DNA of 64,000 bases from the NCBI GenBank assembly GCA_026225945.1, contig JAMJFZ010001133.1:3244501-3308500 (forward strand), in the 5' to 3' direction. This DNA is from Cricetomys ansorgei. Lineage: Eukaryota; Chordata; Mammalia; Rodentia; Nesomyidae. The position numbers and the translations under genes were made by a program. Below the pieces are notes generated by a model. It was not told the DNA's origin. It did not search any database and saw only the letters and a list, made by a program, of their open reading frames with translations. This document shows, in pieces, positions 33,860 through 44,447 of the stretch (positions are counted from its first letter, which is position 1; each line of letters begins with the position of its first letter).

Positions 33860-34074
33860 CTCTCTCTCTGCATTGTGGTTATTGTCTCAAGGTGTGAGCT
33901 CTCAGCTACTACTTCAGCAACATGCCTGAATGCCTGCATGCCTGCTGCCATATTCCCTGCCATGGTGATCATGGACTCTATACCTCTGAAACTGTAAGCT
34001 CTGATAACCTCTTTCTTTCATAAGTTGCCTTGGTGATGGTGTTTTGTCATGGCAATAGAAAAGCAACTAAGACA
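33654..34074 (+). mobile_element. Solo LTR-like repeat (MaLR-type) nested in L1
   Basis: Begins tgtgatggtttgaatgag and ends aagcaactaagaca, with the usual TG...CA ends. Interior: cccagttggtggaactg, ggattaggaggtatggcc, a CT run at 33826-33869, ctgaaactgtaagctctg, ttgccttggtgatgg. Five-base flanks aatac (33649-33653) and aatat (34075-34079) match at 4 of 5, as expected for a retroviral-type target duplication. The L1 reads on across it. Confidence 0.78.
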
Positions 34075-34499
34075 AATATGAAGCTGAAAATAAAAAGAAA
34101 CTTAGTGGTTTGTGAGAGAATAGTATAAAATACTGAATTGGATTTCAGGAAGTGGGAAGAAAATGTTTACAGAAATTATCCCAATAGTCTCAATCATCCT
34201 GTATTAGATGACAACTATAATTCTACATATCCAAGAAATTCAAAGAGCATGAAGCAAAGGTTGAGAAAATGGAAAGAAATAATACTTTTAAGGAACTTTA
34301 TAATCATATTTCTGAAAAGTCATGCTAAAAGGAATATCTTATAAATACCCACACAGGGCATCATGTGAGGAATCAAATCTAGGAATGACCTGTCACTTCT
34401 CATGAGAAGTAGACTATGCCAGAAACCATGGAGGAACATTTCTACACAATTGCAAGGAAAAACAATTCTCTCAATGTAGAAGTTTTTATCACAGAATGT

Positions 34500-34719
34500 A
34501 TTTACTTTATTATTTTATGTGTATAAGTATTTGTTTGCATGCATGTTGGTGCACCACATGCATGACCGGTGTGCACACACGTCAGTGAAGGCATCAGATT
34601 CCCTGGAACTGGAATTAACGATAGTTGTGAACTGCCATGTGGGTGCTGGGAACTGAACCCAGATCCAACCTCTGAACGAGCAGCCAGGGCTCTTAACTGC
34701 TGAGCTATCTCTCCACTCC
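34500..34719 (-). mobile_element. B3 SINE, reverse, nested in L1
   Basis: ttattttatgtgtataagta, gcaccacatgcatgac, ttccctggaactggaatta, gccatgtgggtgctgggaac, ctcttaactgctgagctatc, tctccactcc. Full length and inserted in the spacer part of the L1. Confidence 0.92.
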
Positions 34720-35470
34720 TGTAAATAATTTAACTACAGAGACAAATGGGATTTTTAGGCACTAAATAAGAACTTTTGTTATAGCAAGTAGGGCAGCAAT
34801 ACAAAAATAATGAAAAGATATTCTTCATATAATAAATACGATTTTTGTTGCTTTTACATATTCTAAAAGATAGTTCTGGGTTAAAGAAAACAACAACAAT
34901 TAAACTATGAGATCTATACAGTATTTAGGCCAAGTACAAAGCAGTTAAAAACTAAGGACTTCGGGGAAGAGGATTGATCTCATGTGTGACATGGCATGAT
35001 ATTATTCTGAGGTCAACCATGCTGTGATAAAGATGCATAGTATACAAGCTCCTGCAATGAGAAAGAACGAGAGAAGTGGAAGGAGAGGAGAGCAGGAAGG
35101 AAAGGGGAGGAAGCTGAAGAAGAGAGAGCTAGAGCACAGAGAGCTCACAACAGAGGAGATGGTATTAACAGCTTTAAAACTGCTCGACACCTTCAAAACT
35201 AAAGAAAAGACTAGCGAATACAAACTCAGATATCATATGGGATAAATGGGAAGCACATAGCAAGGTGGTGGATTTAAAACAAATTGTAACGATGACAGTC
35301 TTAGTTTAAACAGTCAAGTGAAAATAGATTTATCAGAAAGGAGAGAAAACAAAAAACAGAAAAACAAACAATAACAGAAACAAAAACAAAAACAAAATAT
35401 ACACAGCTTAAGCGTGGAAGCCTGAAGAGACATATGAGGCACATTCTAGCATTAGAAAGTAGGAGTCTCT

Positions 35471-35672
35471 GGGGCTGAAGAGATGGCTCAGTGGTCAAGA
35501 GCACTGGCTCTTCTTCCAGAGGACCAGGTTCAATTCCCAGCACCCACATGGCAGCTCATAGTTGTCTGTAACTCCTGTTCTAGGTGATTCAACATTCACC
35601 CAGACATACATGTGGGCAAAACATCAATGCACATAAGATAAAAATAAATAAAATATTTAAAAAAAACAAAAA
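35471..35672 (+). mobile_element. B3/B2-type SINE with perfect 17-bp target duplication
   Basis: ggggctgaagagatggctca, agcactggctcttcttcc, caattcccagcacccacatg, cagacatacatgtggg, then an A-rich tail. The 17-bp word agaaagtaggagtctct stands at 35454-35470 and again at 35673-35689 without a mismatch, so this is one of the youngest insertions in the window. The host L1 continues on both sides. Confidence 0.95.
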
Positions 35673-36876
35673 AGAAAGTAGGAGTCTCTATGTAAATACC
35701 AGGGAAAACAGACACAGAGTGAAAACATCTACGGAGACACAGGGAGTGCTTCATAATAATAAAATGTCCATCAGGAAGTTATACAATACTTTCTGTCTTT
35801 GTCAAATTTCATAGCTTCAAAACATACGAAGCAAAAAATGACAGAATTGAAAGGAATAAAGTGGCAAGTTACAAGTTATAGTAATTTCAGTATATATTGT
35901 CAATAATAAACAGAACAGTAAAATCAGTAAGGGTACAGAGGCTTTAGTTAGTTTCACTTAGCTGGCACTTACTGAACACTGTCCCAACTCTAGAAGACAA
36001 GACAGTTTTTCCCAGCACAGATGGAACATTTATTAATACAGACAATATTATAGTAAATAAGGCAAATGTAAATTTTCCAGAAAGAAAACTCACAACTTAA
36101 ATTACTTTAGGAAAAGTCTACCAACTCCTGGTTGAAAAAAAAAAAATCCAGCATTATGTTGCTTCTTTCAGAAAACAGAAGTATCTTCTCCATCACGCTG
36201 TCATGTTACCAGTCTCCCTTTATACGCAGCACAAGTTCAGTATTTAAAACCTGTTAATAAATTGACCATAATAACAGAGCAAAGGAGAAAACACACATCA
36301 TTATTTCAATAGATGATAGAAAAATACCTTGCCATAACTTATCTTCTACACATAGTAACTCTAGCAACTTATGAACTGTAAGGGGGTTTCTTCAAATTGG
36401 TAAAAAATAGCCCATAAAAGCCTATAGCTGACAAGATGCTTAATGGGGAATGTTTTCTCACTGGTAAATAGGCACATGTAAAAGCCACCTAATTTTCCTA
36501 TGACTATACTAGGGATATAGTCAGCATATTAAATTTTAAAAAGTAATCAAAATACTACGGCTAAACAATAAAAATTAGAAGATATTAAAATATCAATTTA
36601 AAAGTTGATAGAATGAATACAGTGCCAAAATATTGAACAAATAAAAAATCCAGTTGTGTTTTTACATATCAGTAACAATTAAAAATGACAATTAAAATAT
36701 AATGTACAATAGCATTCCAATACAAGCTAAGGATCATTTTTAACATCATATGCAAAATATTTATACTGAAAACAAGACAAGAATGACCAATATTGCTATC
36801 ACTATTCAACATTTTGCTGGTAATTTAGTCAGATCAGTTAGGCAAGAGAAAGAAATAATAATATATAATATATATT

Positions 36877-36905
36877 ATAATATTATAATTTAATTATAAT
36901 ATTAT
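36877..36905. repeat. 29-nt perfect AT palindrome
   Basis: Arms 36877-36890 and 36892-36905 are exact reverse complements around one central T. It sits in a TA-rich stretch (36857-36912) that replaces L1 sequence between two RT-side landmarks. It could form a cruciform. Confidence 0.93.
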
Positions 36906-37450
36906 TATAATTTTCTCCACTAATTATAAAAGAACTATCAGAATCGATAACAAATGTTAGCAAAGTTTCAGGGACCAAGATGAAAAAAATCAGTTGTGTT
37001 TCTGCACATTAGTAATAAAAAAATTAATGAATGAATTCAACTTACAAAATTACTGAAAATAATAAAACACTTAGGAAGAGATTTATCTTGGATGGGGCAA
37101 GATTTTCATATTTAAAACTACAAACCCTTACTGAAATAAAAAATAAATGTCTTCTCAAATAGAAATGTAACTTTTGATCATAGTTTGGCAGGCTTACTAT
37201 TGCTAAAATTTCAAGGCTTCCCTAAGCAATCATCAGAATAATTTTAATTCTATTAAAATCTCAACAAAGTTTTTTTTAAGGAAAAAAATGGAAAAGCTAA
37301 TCTTAAAATTGATTTGGAACCGTAAGGAATTGCCAATAGTTTTCATCAATAATTGGATACCCAAATACATACACCTCTCACACTACAGATCAAAAATGCT
37401 AGACTGAGAAACTGATGACATCATGCAGATTAGACCTGGGAAGCAGAAAA

Positions 37451-37913
37451 CAGAAATAATTTAAATGTCTCACAGGCCTCATCAAGCTTGAAAGAGTCTA
37501 CAGTGAAAGGTTATGGAGTTTAAGCATCTGAGAATGTTGAGATCCCATTTGAAGTGCAAGAGGAGTCAGGCATGCACATACCCATCAAGGTGGGAAGTGA
37601 ATCTTGTCTTTTTCCTTGCAGCCCACAAGTAAATGAGTCTGCCTTGTCATTTTTTTGTTTGGATTCTGTGGTTTACAGGTCTTAGGTTGCAAGGGAGAAA
37701 TGTTTCTCAAAGGGAGCACAACATTAATTCCGTTGACCTGCATTTGAGATTGACATAGCCTCTTTGGGATACTCAACCCAATCATCTACTAGGCAAAGAA
37801 GATTGTCAGTATAACAGATAACTATACTGACTAAAACATACAATATTGGCACCTACTGATTAAACTTCTTAGCAATTTGGCATAATTTAACCACCATAGA
37901 TAGTGACTCAACA

Positions 37914-37914
<1 letters not shown>
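37451..37914. other. Unassigned DNA
   Basis: No named repeat or coding signal. Confidence 0.45.
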
Positions 37915-37953
<39 letters not shown>

Positions 37954-38235
37954 AAATGCAAGTGTTACATTTGTGTGGAGGCCAGAAGTCCTTGGGTACC
38001 CTCCATTTTCTGTTTGAGACAAGATCTTTCACTGGTCTGTAATTCACCAATGAGGGGAGGCTGATTGGTTGGTGATCCATGGGGATCCTGTTTGCTGTCT
38101 CCCCAGTGCTGCAATTGCAAGTCCAGGACATCAGTCTGGCTTTTTTTTTTTTTCAGTGTGGATTATGAGGACCCAACTCAGGTCTTTAGACTTGTAATGA
38201 AAGAATTCCATCACCTGTTCCTTTCAAAGTTGCCT
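37915..38235 (-). mobile_element. B4A SINE, reverse, with (TG)18 tail
   Basis: (TG)n at 37915-37951, then gtgtggaggccagaagtcc, ttgggtaccctccattttctg, gaggctgattggttgg, ccccagtgctgcaattgc, T13 at 38141-38153, and the head region ggacccaactcaggtcttta. The TG run takes the place of the B4A tail. Confidence 0.85.
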
Positions 38236-39417
38236 CTTTAGCTCCATGTGATATTCTGAAACTCACAGTGTGAGATAAACCTTTAGTCATAAACTATATG
38301 AGCCACTATTGTTCCTATTCACTCCTGTCCTATTGAGTGATTCTAAGCTGCAGGTAAAATTTACTATTGGCTAGCACTTAAGGAAAAGGAAAAAATTATG
38401 TGGGTATGAACTAAAACTGTAATATAAAATATGCAAATTGTTGTGATAATATCATAATAGACCAGATGTAGAGCAGGAGACCAGGAAGGACACTGAAGAG
38501 TGAAATCTAAGATGAGATTTGGATGGCATGTTTGGACTTGAGGGGAGGGAATGTAGATGAAAGAAAGCTTTAGTCAGTATCATATGCTCTGAGAACTTGG
38601 TTGACATGTGCCTGTAATGTGTGTGTTAGTGATGAGGACAAAGTCACAACCATGCAGGTCTCATGCATGACCCTAAGGACTTTGTACGTATTTTATTAGC
38701 TGTGTGGAGACATTGAGGGACTTGGCATAAAAGGATGACATTATTGTCCGCCACTGTATCACATCCTGGACAAGGAGAAGTTTAAGGAAGCACAGATTTA
38801 TTCTCACTCACAGCAGAGAAGACAGAGCTGCAGGAGCATGAGGTGACTGGTCCTCTGCACCTACAGTTCTTTTGCTTTCTATTCAGTTCAGTGCTGCTGA
38901 GACTTAGGGTATGTCTTCTCTCCACTGTAAAAACCTGCCTGGAAAGAGCCTCATAGATACACCCAGATGTGCTTCCTAGATGATTCAAATCTAGTCAAGT
39001 TGAACAGGATTAACTGTCATAGATGGTGAGAAGGAATTTAAATTTCAGGAAGTATTTTGCCGCTAAGAAGAGAGGGGTATGGGTTGTATTATAATAATAC
39101 AATTATAATACATAATAATAATGTATTACATATGCATTAACAGATACATTATATATGTACATTAATAAAATAATAATAATACATTATAATAAAAGGAAGT
39201 AGGTCAATTATAGAATTATTTCAACAAACCAACAAAAATCATGTTGACTTCAGCTATGGTAACAGAGGACATTCATTATATAAAAGGACACACATGATTT
39301 ATGGAGCCCTCAATTTCTCCTCCACTCCTGCAGAACCAGCAGGTGATTGTTCATTTCTGATACTGGTATTTTTGTCTGGATTTAGCAGCAGCAGGATTCT
39401 CACATTCTTGATGCTCA
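38236..39417. other. Unassigned AT-rich DNA
   Basis: Contains AT-rich cryptic repeats at 39085-39195 (ataataat/tacattat words). Otherwise nothing recognised. Confidence 0.5.
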
Positions 39418-39477
<60 letters not shown>

Positions 39478-39561
39478 TAATATATAATATATACATACTC
39501 ATAATATATAATACATACATACTCATAATATATAATACATACATACTCATAATATATAATA
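39418..39561. repeat. (GT)n(TA)n microsatellite followed by a 24-bp minisatellite
   Basis: (GT)8 at 39418-39434, (TA)20 to ~39474, then 3.6 copies of a 24-bp unit starting tcataatatataat: 39475-39498, 39499-39522, 39523-39546 and partial 39547-39561. Copies 2 and 3 are identical, and copy 1 differs at one site. The frames that look like YEYVCIIY repeats (24 bp = 8 codons) are a by-product. Confidence 0.95.
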
Positions 39562-39682
39562 TTCAAATACAATGTATTATATAACAATTGACAATATATA
39601 ATATAATATGATCTATAATATTATGCATATCAATATAACATAATATAAAAATAAATAACAAACATAGAAATACATATTACCC

Positions 39683-39835
39683 TTTTTTTTTGAAACAGAG
39701 TTTCTCTGTGGCTGAGAAACTGTGGCTGTCCTGGAGCTCACTCTGTAGACCAGGCTGGCCTGGAACTCACAGAGATCTGCCTGCCTCTGCCTCCCAAGTG
39801 CTGGAATTAAAAGCAGTGCCACCACCGCCTAGCTT
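39683..39835 (-). mobile_element. B1 SINE
   Basis: T-run then gaaacagagtttctctgtgg, gagctcactctgtagacc, aggctggcctggaactcaca, cctctgcctcccaagtgctgg, ccaccgcctagct. About 15 bp (gctgagaaactgtg) are extra compared with the usual form, a short internal duplication around gaaact. Confidence 0.92.
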
Positions 39836-39837
39836 AC

Positions 39838-40000
39838 CTTTTGATATTATAATATAATTACATTATTTCCTCCTTCCCCTTTCTCCCCTCCAAGCCTTCC
39901 ATGATCTCCTTGATCTCTTTCGAATTCATGGCCTCCCTTTTCATTAATTGTTATTATATACATATATATGTATATATTTTTAGAGAGATATATTAAAACA
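39838..40000 (-). mobile_element. L1 (Lx) 3' UTR fragment, reverse
   Basis: gatattataatataattaca, ttatttcctccttcccc, gaattcatggcctcccttttc, attaattgttattatatac. This is the same piece of Lx 3' UTR as at 62465-62640, abutting the B1. Confidence 0.8.
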
Positions 40001-40869
40001 CAAGTTAAATTGTATAAGTCTTCTGTTGAAACTTAAAAATTTCAATGGTTTCTATTTTTACTTACTAAAAATCCCAAGCTTCTTTCAATGGTCAAGAACT
40101 CTCCAACTTATATATTACTCACCTAGAAAGTACATGATAAAGATAAACACGCAAAATTATATATTTTATATCTATAAAGTTGTTGATAAATGATACATAT
40201 ATATATCTTATAACAAGAGAATGATTAGCTCTGCAAGATCGTTATCAAAATCAATGCATATGGTCTTTTGAAGGCTTTAGATTTGTACAATCAGTAGTGA
40301 CACACCAGAGAAAGGAAAGCAGGAAGCCAGAACCAGAGTGACAGATGATGGCTGCCCTGCCTGTAGCTGAAGGCCTGTAGGCTCCTCAGAGAGGTGCTGC
40401 TGTGTTTGCACACAAAGGCTTAGGAAGCTGCATTCTGGTGTGAGTGGTGTGGAAGCAGCAAAACTGGTGCCTGCTGAAGAAGAAGCAAGCTTGTGTATGT
40501 GGGTGGACTGCCTCCTTTCTCTACCTTGTTACCTATGAACCCAGCAGGTGTCCAGTGGTGCCATTTGCTGTTGTCAGGGGATCCCCGACTACAGTCTGCT
40601 GACCCGACTGCCACCTCCCAGACATCCCGCAAATGTGCTTTACTAGTGCTCTAGGCCCCTCAATCCAGCTGAGTGAGCAAACAGATTCACCAGCCACCCC
40701 CGGACTTCCTGGTCATACTCCCTGTCACTGCACCTTCCTCCTCTCCTGCAGCCACATGCTCTTTTGGGTGTTTCACTCTAGTTTTGAGCTTGCTCTAGCC
40801 TATGTTAGGACTAGAATTTCTCTGGCAGACAGAACCTTGTTTTAAGCCTTAAGTTTTAGCTTGGTAGTC
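40001..40869. other. Unassigned DNA
   Basis: AT-rich to 40240, then moderately GC-rich. No repeat named. The opposing 70-codon frames at 40420-40845 lack domains. Confidence 0.45.
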
Positions 40870-40981
40870 ATTCCATGGAAGGAACTCTCTGCCCACTCCA
40901 CATCTATCTCATCATCTTAATTACTCATTTGCTTGTTTGTTGTCTCTGCAGTAGAATGTGAACGCCATTATACAAAGGATT

Positions 40982-41535
40982 AAATCATTGGGCTGCTTTA
41001 ATAAAATGCCTTAGACTGTGGGGATTATAAGGAATAGAATGTACTGATCACAGTCATAGAGACTGGAAGTTCCAAGGTCAAGGCTCTAGCAGGTACAGGG
41101 TGGTGAACTGTAACTTTTGGCTCATTGTTCAGACACTTCTTCCCTTGCTCTTGCATGAAGGAAGGAAAAACCTCCTGTGGACCCCTTTTTTGTTTGTTTG
41201 TTTGATGAGGGGTCTTCTGTGGCTCTGGCTGGCCTCAAGCTTACTATGTAGCTGTGTATAACCTTGAACTTCTGATCCTGCTTCCACTCTCTGGGGTGCT
41301 GGGATGACAAGCATGTGGTACTAGGGATCAAACCCAGTGCTTTTTGTGTACTAGGTGTTTTGTCAGTGAGTGACAGCTTCAACCCTGGGCCTCTTTAAGG
41401 CCATGAACCACATTTATGAGTGTTCTTTATCCATGAGCCAACTACTTCCCAAAGGCCGCATGTCTTAATACTATCATCTTATTTGCTTTGATTTCAACAC
41501 ATGAATTTTGGAGAGATTCAAGCATTCGTATCGCA
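40982..41535 (-). mobile_element. MaLR LTR (MST/MLT-like), reverse, split by B4
   Basis: ttgggctgctttaataaaat, gactgtggggattataagg, gagactggaagttccaaggtc, then after the B4 cctctttaaggccatgaacc, cttcccaaaggccgcatg, ttcaacacatgaattttgg. This is the antisense order of mammal-wide MaLR LTRs. It inserted into the L2 and was itself hit by the B4. Confidence 0.8.
41185..41395 (-). mobile_element. B4 SINE nested in MaLR
   Basis: T-rich (tttg)n start, ggctctggctggcctcaagc, gtataaccttgaacttctgatcc, ggggtgctgggatgacaagc, then ID-type head in reverse (gggatcaaacccagtgcttt, ctaggtgttttgtcagtgag). Third layer of the nest. Confidence 0.85.
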
Positions 41536-41830
41536 TCAGACATGATCTTTGCCATGTGTGCCACTATATGCCCAGATAGAATACAATGCCCATCACGTAT
41601 TGGGTGCTAATAAATAATTGCTTGAGTACATGAATGGTTGTTGCCATCCTTTGGGGTTCCCGTTAACTAACTGTTTTGGTAACTGTATTGCTGCACAGGA
41701 CACACTGAACAATACATAGTAACTATTCAGTGCATCTTCTGAGTGAAATGTGCATGAATAAGTGAAATAATCTATTACTCAAAAGGAACTCTCCAGACTC
41801 AGTGTCTCCAACAATTAATATTGCATCCTT

Positions 41831-42044
41831 TGGGTTGGAGAGATGACCTGACTGTTAAGAACAATCACTTGCACTTCCAGAGAACCCACATTCAGTTCCC
41901 AGCACATCCACCAGGAAGCTCACAATTACCTGACACTCCAGCTCCAGGGATCCTGTGTCTCTGACCTCCACAGATACCCGCACTCGAATGCACATACCCA
42001 CACACAGACACACACATCTCCACATAAATAAAAAATCTAAAAAG
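41831..42044 (+). mobile_element. B3 SINE with near-perfect target duplication
   Basis: tgggttggagagatgacctg, gttcccagcacatcc, ctgacactccagctccaggg, tgcacatacccacac, then an A-rich tail. Flanks attgcatcctt (41820-41830) and attacatcatt (42045-42055) agree at 9 of 11. Confidence 0.9.
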
Positions 42045-42055
42045 ATTACATCATT

Positions 42056-44347
42056 ACAAAACATGAATAGTTACTATATTGGGAAATAAAACCATCAAAC
42101 ATAGATAGTTAAAACCATTGTGTTACAGGTTAAACCATGAAACCAGAATATCCTAATTATGAGCTCTTGGGAAGCATAGCAAGGTTTTTCTCTTTCTAGT
42201 TCTGTATCCCAGTGTGTGTCATGCAGCTGTAGAGGACACCTCCCTTCTCAGCTGGGAGTAAAGAGACAACACAACTATGATTACACCGCAGCTTTAGAAA
42301 TGTTTCTTCCCCAAACCAGTTGCCTTTGAGCAATCAGGAAATATGTTGACCTAAATTTTCTTGCTTCTGCCTCTGTGACTGTCACACCAACAATGCGGTC
42401 CTTCTGCAGGCTGGACAAACTGAAAAGGAGACTTCCTCCTCATGGGCAGACACCTGATGGGGATAAAACATTTAAAATTAAATGACTGTTGTGAAAGAAA
42501 AAGATTCCAAATGAAAACCCACAAGGAGCATAGATTTAGACAGTGCCCCATACGGATTTGCACTTTATGACACTTGTGTTGTGACGACTGTGACCAATGT
42601 TTCTGGGTTTTATTTCACAGGATATCAGAATCTCATGTGTGAGAATTTATATTACATCTCTCTCAGGGGCACAGTTTCTTTCCTCTTGAAACTAAATTCA
42701 GGTGCACCCGGGGATTTCTTTGACTTAAAAGGCTCCAGTGTGTTTAAAAATTTTATAGCATCTGCTCGAGTTTTAGGATTTTCTGAGATGTAAGTCTCTG
42801 ATTCTGGCCCCTGTGTCTAGAGGTTTTTCTCTGTTAGGAGAAGAACACCTAGTCCCAGACTGCCCTGCAGCGACAGGTCTGTTCTGAGGATTAATGATAA
42901 TATTTAAGAAATACAGGGTTCTGTAGATGAAAAATGTTTTTTTGCTTCAAAACAGTAGTGACTGAGGTGACACTTTCTGGTTATAAAAATTGAATCAAAC
43001 ATGTTTACCACAGTAGGGCCTCCCATGTGAATGCGCCTCGCACATTTTCACACAACCAGTACACGCATATCTTATTAGGATATCTCACAGATGCAATGGC
43101 ATGAACACGATACAGTTGATATTTAGTCACAGTTAATTTACAGAATCTGTCGCCACAGTATTGGCAGAAAAGACCCCCAAAATTAGTTGGGGTATTAAAA
43201 ATAGAAGTGAAGTAATGAACCAAAATCTAGATAATTTAATCCTCTCACATCATTCCTGATGAAAATTCTGTCCTTTTATGGCATTTTTAAAATTTGTTTT
43301 TCAGAGCAATCTACTTGAGAACTACCTAAATGTAAGGCGCTGTTTGGGTGTCTTGTCCGTGTGCTTCAACTCATTATTGCTGGTGTTTTCTGCGTGAGTC
43401 CTGTGTTTTATTTCACTTGCAGCAGAAAGACTGTGCTTCTCCACAACCTGAAAATAATAAGGAATTTTGTTGTTGTTTTGTGAAGCATCGTGCTTACAGA
43501 CAGGGAGGTTATTGGCAGCTTTCAGGAACTGAGCCCTGCTGGTAGCTGCCTCAACTTCCGTATCTAACTAAGATACACAAGCAGTGGTTTACTAATGATG
43601 TCAGGCACTGTCCACTTTGAAAAGGCTTAGAATAAGATACTTTAGAAACATTTTGTTCATGTTTTACATGTTTCCTTCAGGATAGAGTAGGAGATTTTTC
43701 CAGTTTGAAAGAACTCAAACACTCTTTAAGGTGTGAAATATTTAGAGGGTGAGGATCAATTAAATTTTCATAGACATTTGGCCATTAGCTAAGGGAAATT
43801 ATATGTGAATAATTGCTTAAAAACTCAAATATATGCAAACAAGAAAATAAGTACTTAAGAAGGAAGTTAGATCTTTAATGAGGATGAACCAAAAGAGAAA
43901 TAAGAATCGCACTTCAAACCTTTTGTCCACAGCTCATTCGTCTCAGGTGTTGGTTCAGCAAAGTCTTTTTTTTTGGTTTGCGTTTAGTAAAATGTTTGCA
44001 CTGAACCTGTAAAATAGCTTGGGTCATTAAATATCATTATCATACTTAATAATATCATTAAATATTTATTGAGTTTCTTGCATAAATTTTGGCATATGGG
44101 AAGCATTAAAACAAATGATTCTTGAATTCATTAAATTATATTGAATAAAATTAATTTTTAATATAGAAAGATAGTACAGAGGTGTGCTCAGAGAAAAGTG
44201 CAAACAATTCATCTAAAATTAAAATCTACCACGTCTGTCTGTTTATTCTAGACCACATTCTACTGAGAACAATTGTATTTTGGACCAAAATGTTGCCCAT
44301 TTTTATTCTTACTTCAGTCTTAGAACAAAAAAGAAAACAAAAAACTG
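42056..44347. other. Repeat-free DNA, no gene seen
   Basis: More than 2 kb without a repeat I can name. Frames of 65-72 codons on both strands lack domains. No splice-framed exon stands out. Confidence 0.5.
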
Positions 44348-44447
44348 CATCTCAAGTAAGCCTGGAACTTACTATGTAGCCCAGGCTAGCCTTAAATACA
44401 TGGCACTCCACCTCTTCAGCTTTGCCCGAGCCACAGTGTTTGGCTTT
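44348..44447 (-). mobile_element. Old B1 fragment
   Basis: ctcaagtaagcctggaactt, actatgtagcccaggctagcc, ttaaatacatggcactcc, ccgagccacagtgtttggct. About 100 bp, heavily diverged. Confidence 0.7.

Larger units (their letters stand above)
32871..37450 (+). mobile_element. Ancient L1 (L1M-type), ~4 kb, carrying three insertions
   Basis: Sense L1 remnant in order. The ORF1-side region (33330-33640) includes gagagaaatggaagatataaa at 33509. It resumes after an LTR (34075-34500, then 34720-35470, with agcaaggtggtggatttaaa at 35256, just before ORF2). The ORF2 endonuclease side follows (35690-36070, aagcaaaaaatgacagaatt at 35831, aaaatcagtaaggg at 35920). The reverse-transcriptase side comes next (36270-36470, cattatttcaatagatgatag). 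A second run through the later RT region is at 36765-37450. All frames are broken, with no intact protein. The left boundary near 32871-33100 is uncertain. Nested: LTR 33654-34074, B3 34500-34719, B3-like 35471-35672. Confidence 0.82.
40870..41645 (+). mobile_element. L2 LINE 3' end, interrupted
   Basis: Left part 40870-40981: cttgtttgttgtctctgcag, tagaatgtgaacgcc. Right part 41560-41645: ccactatatgcccagatag, cgtattgggtgctaataaata, cttgagtacatgaatgg. The two parts are consecutive in the L2 3' end ('tagaatgtaagctcc ... ggtgctcaataaatatttg') and are pushed apart by a MaLR. Confidence 0.75.

Noticed and set aside
39294..39587. Frames with repeating YEYVCIIY-like peptides
   Set aside because: Product of the TA run and the 24-bp (8-codon) minisatellite unit.
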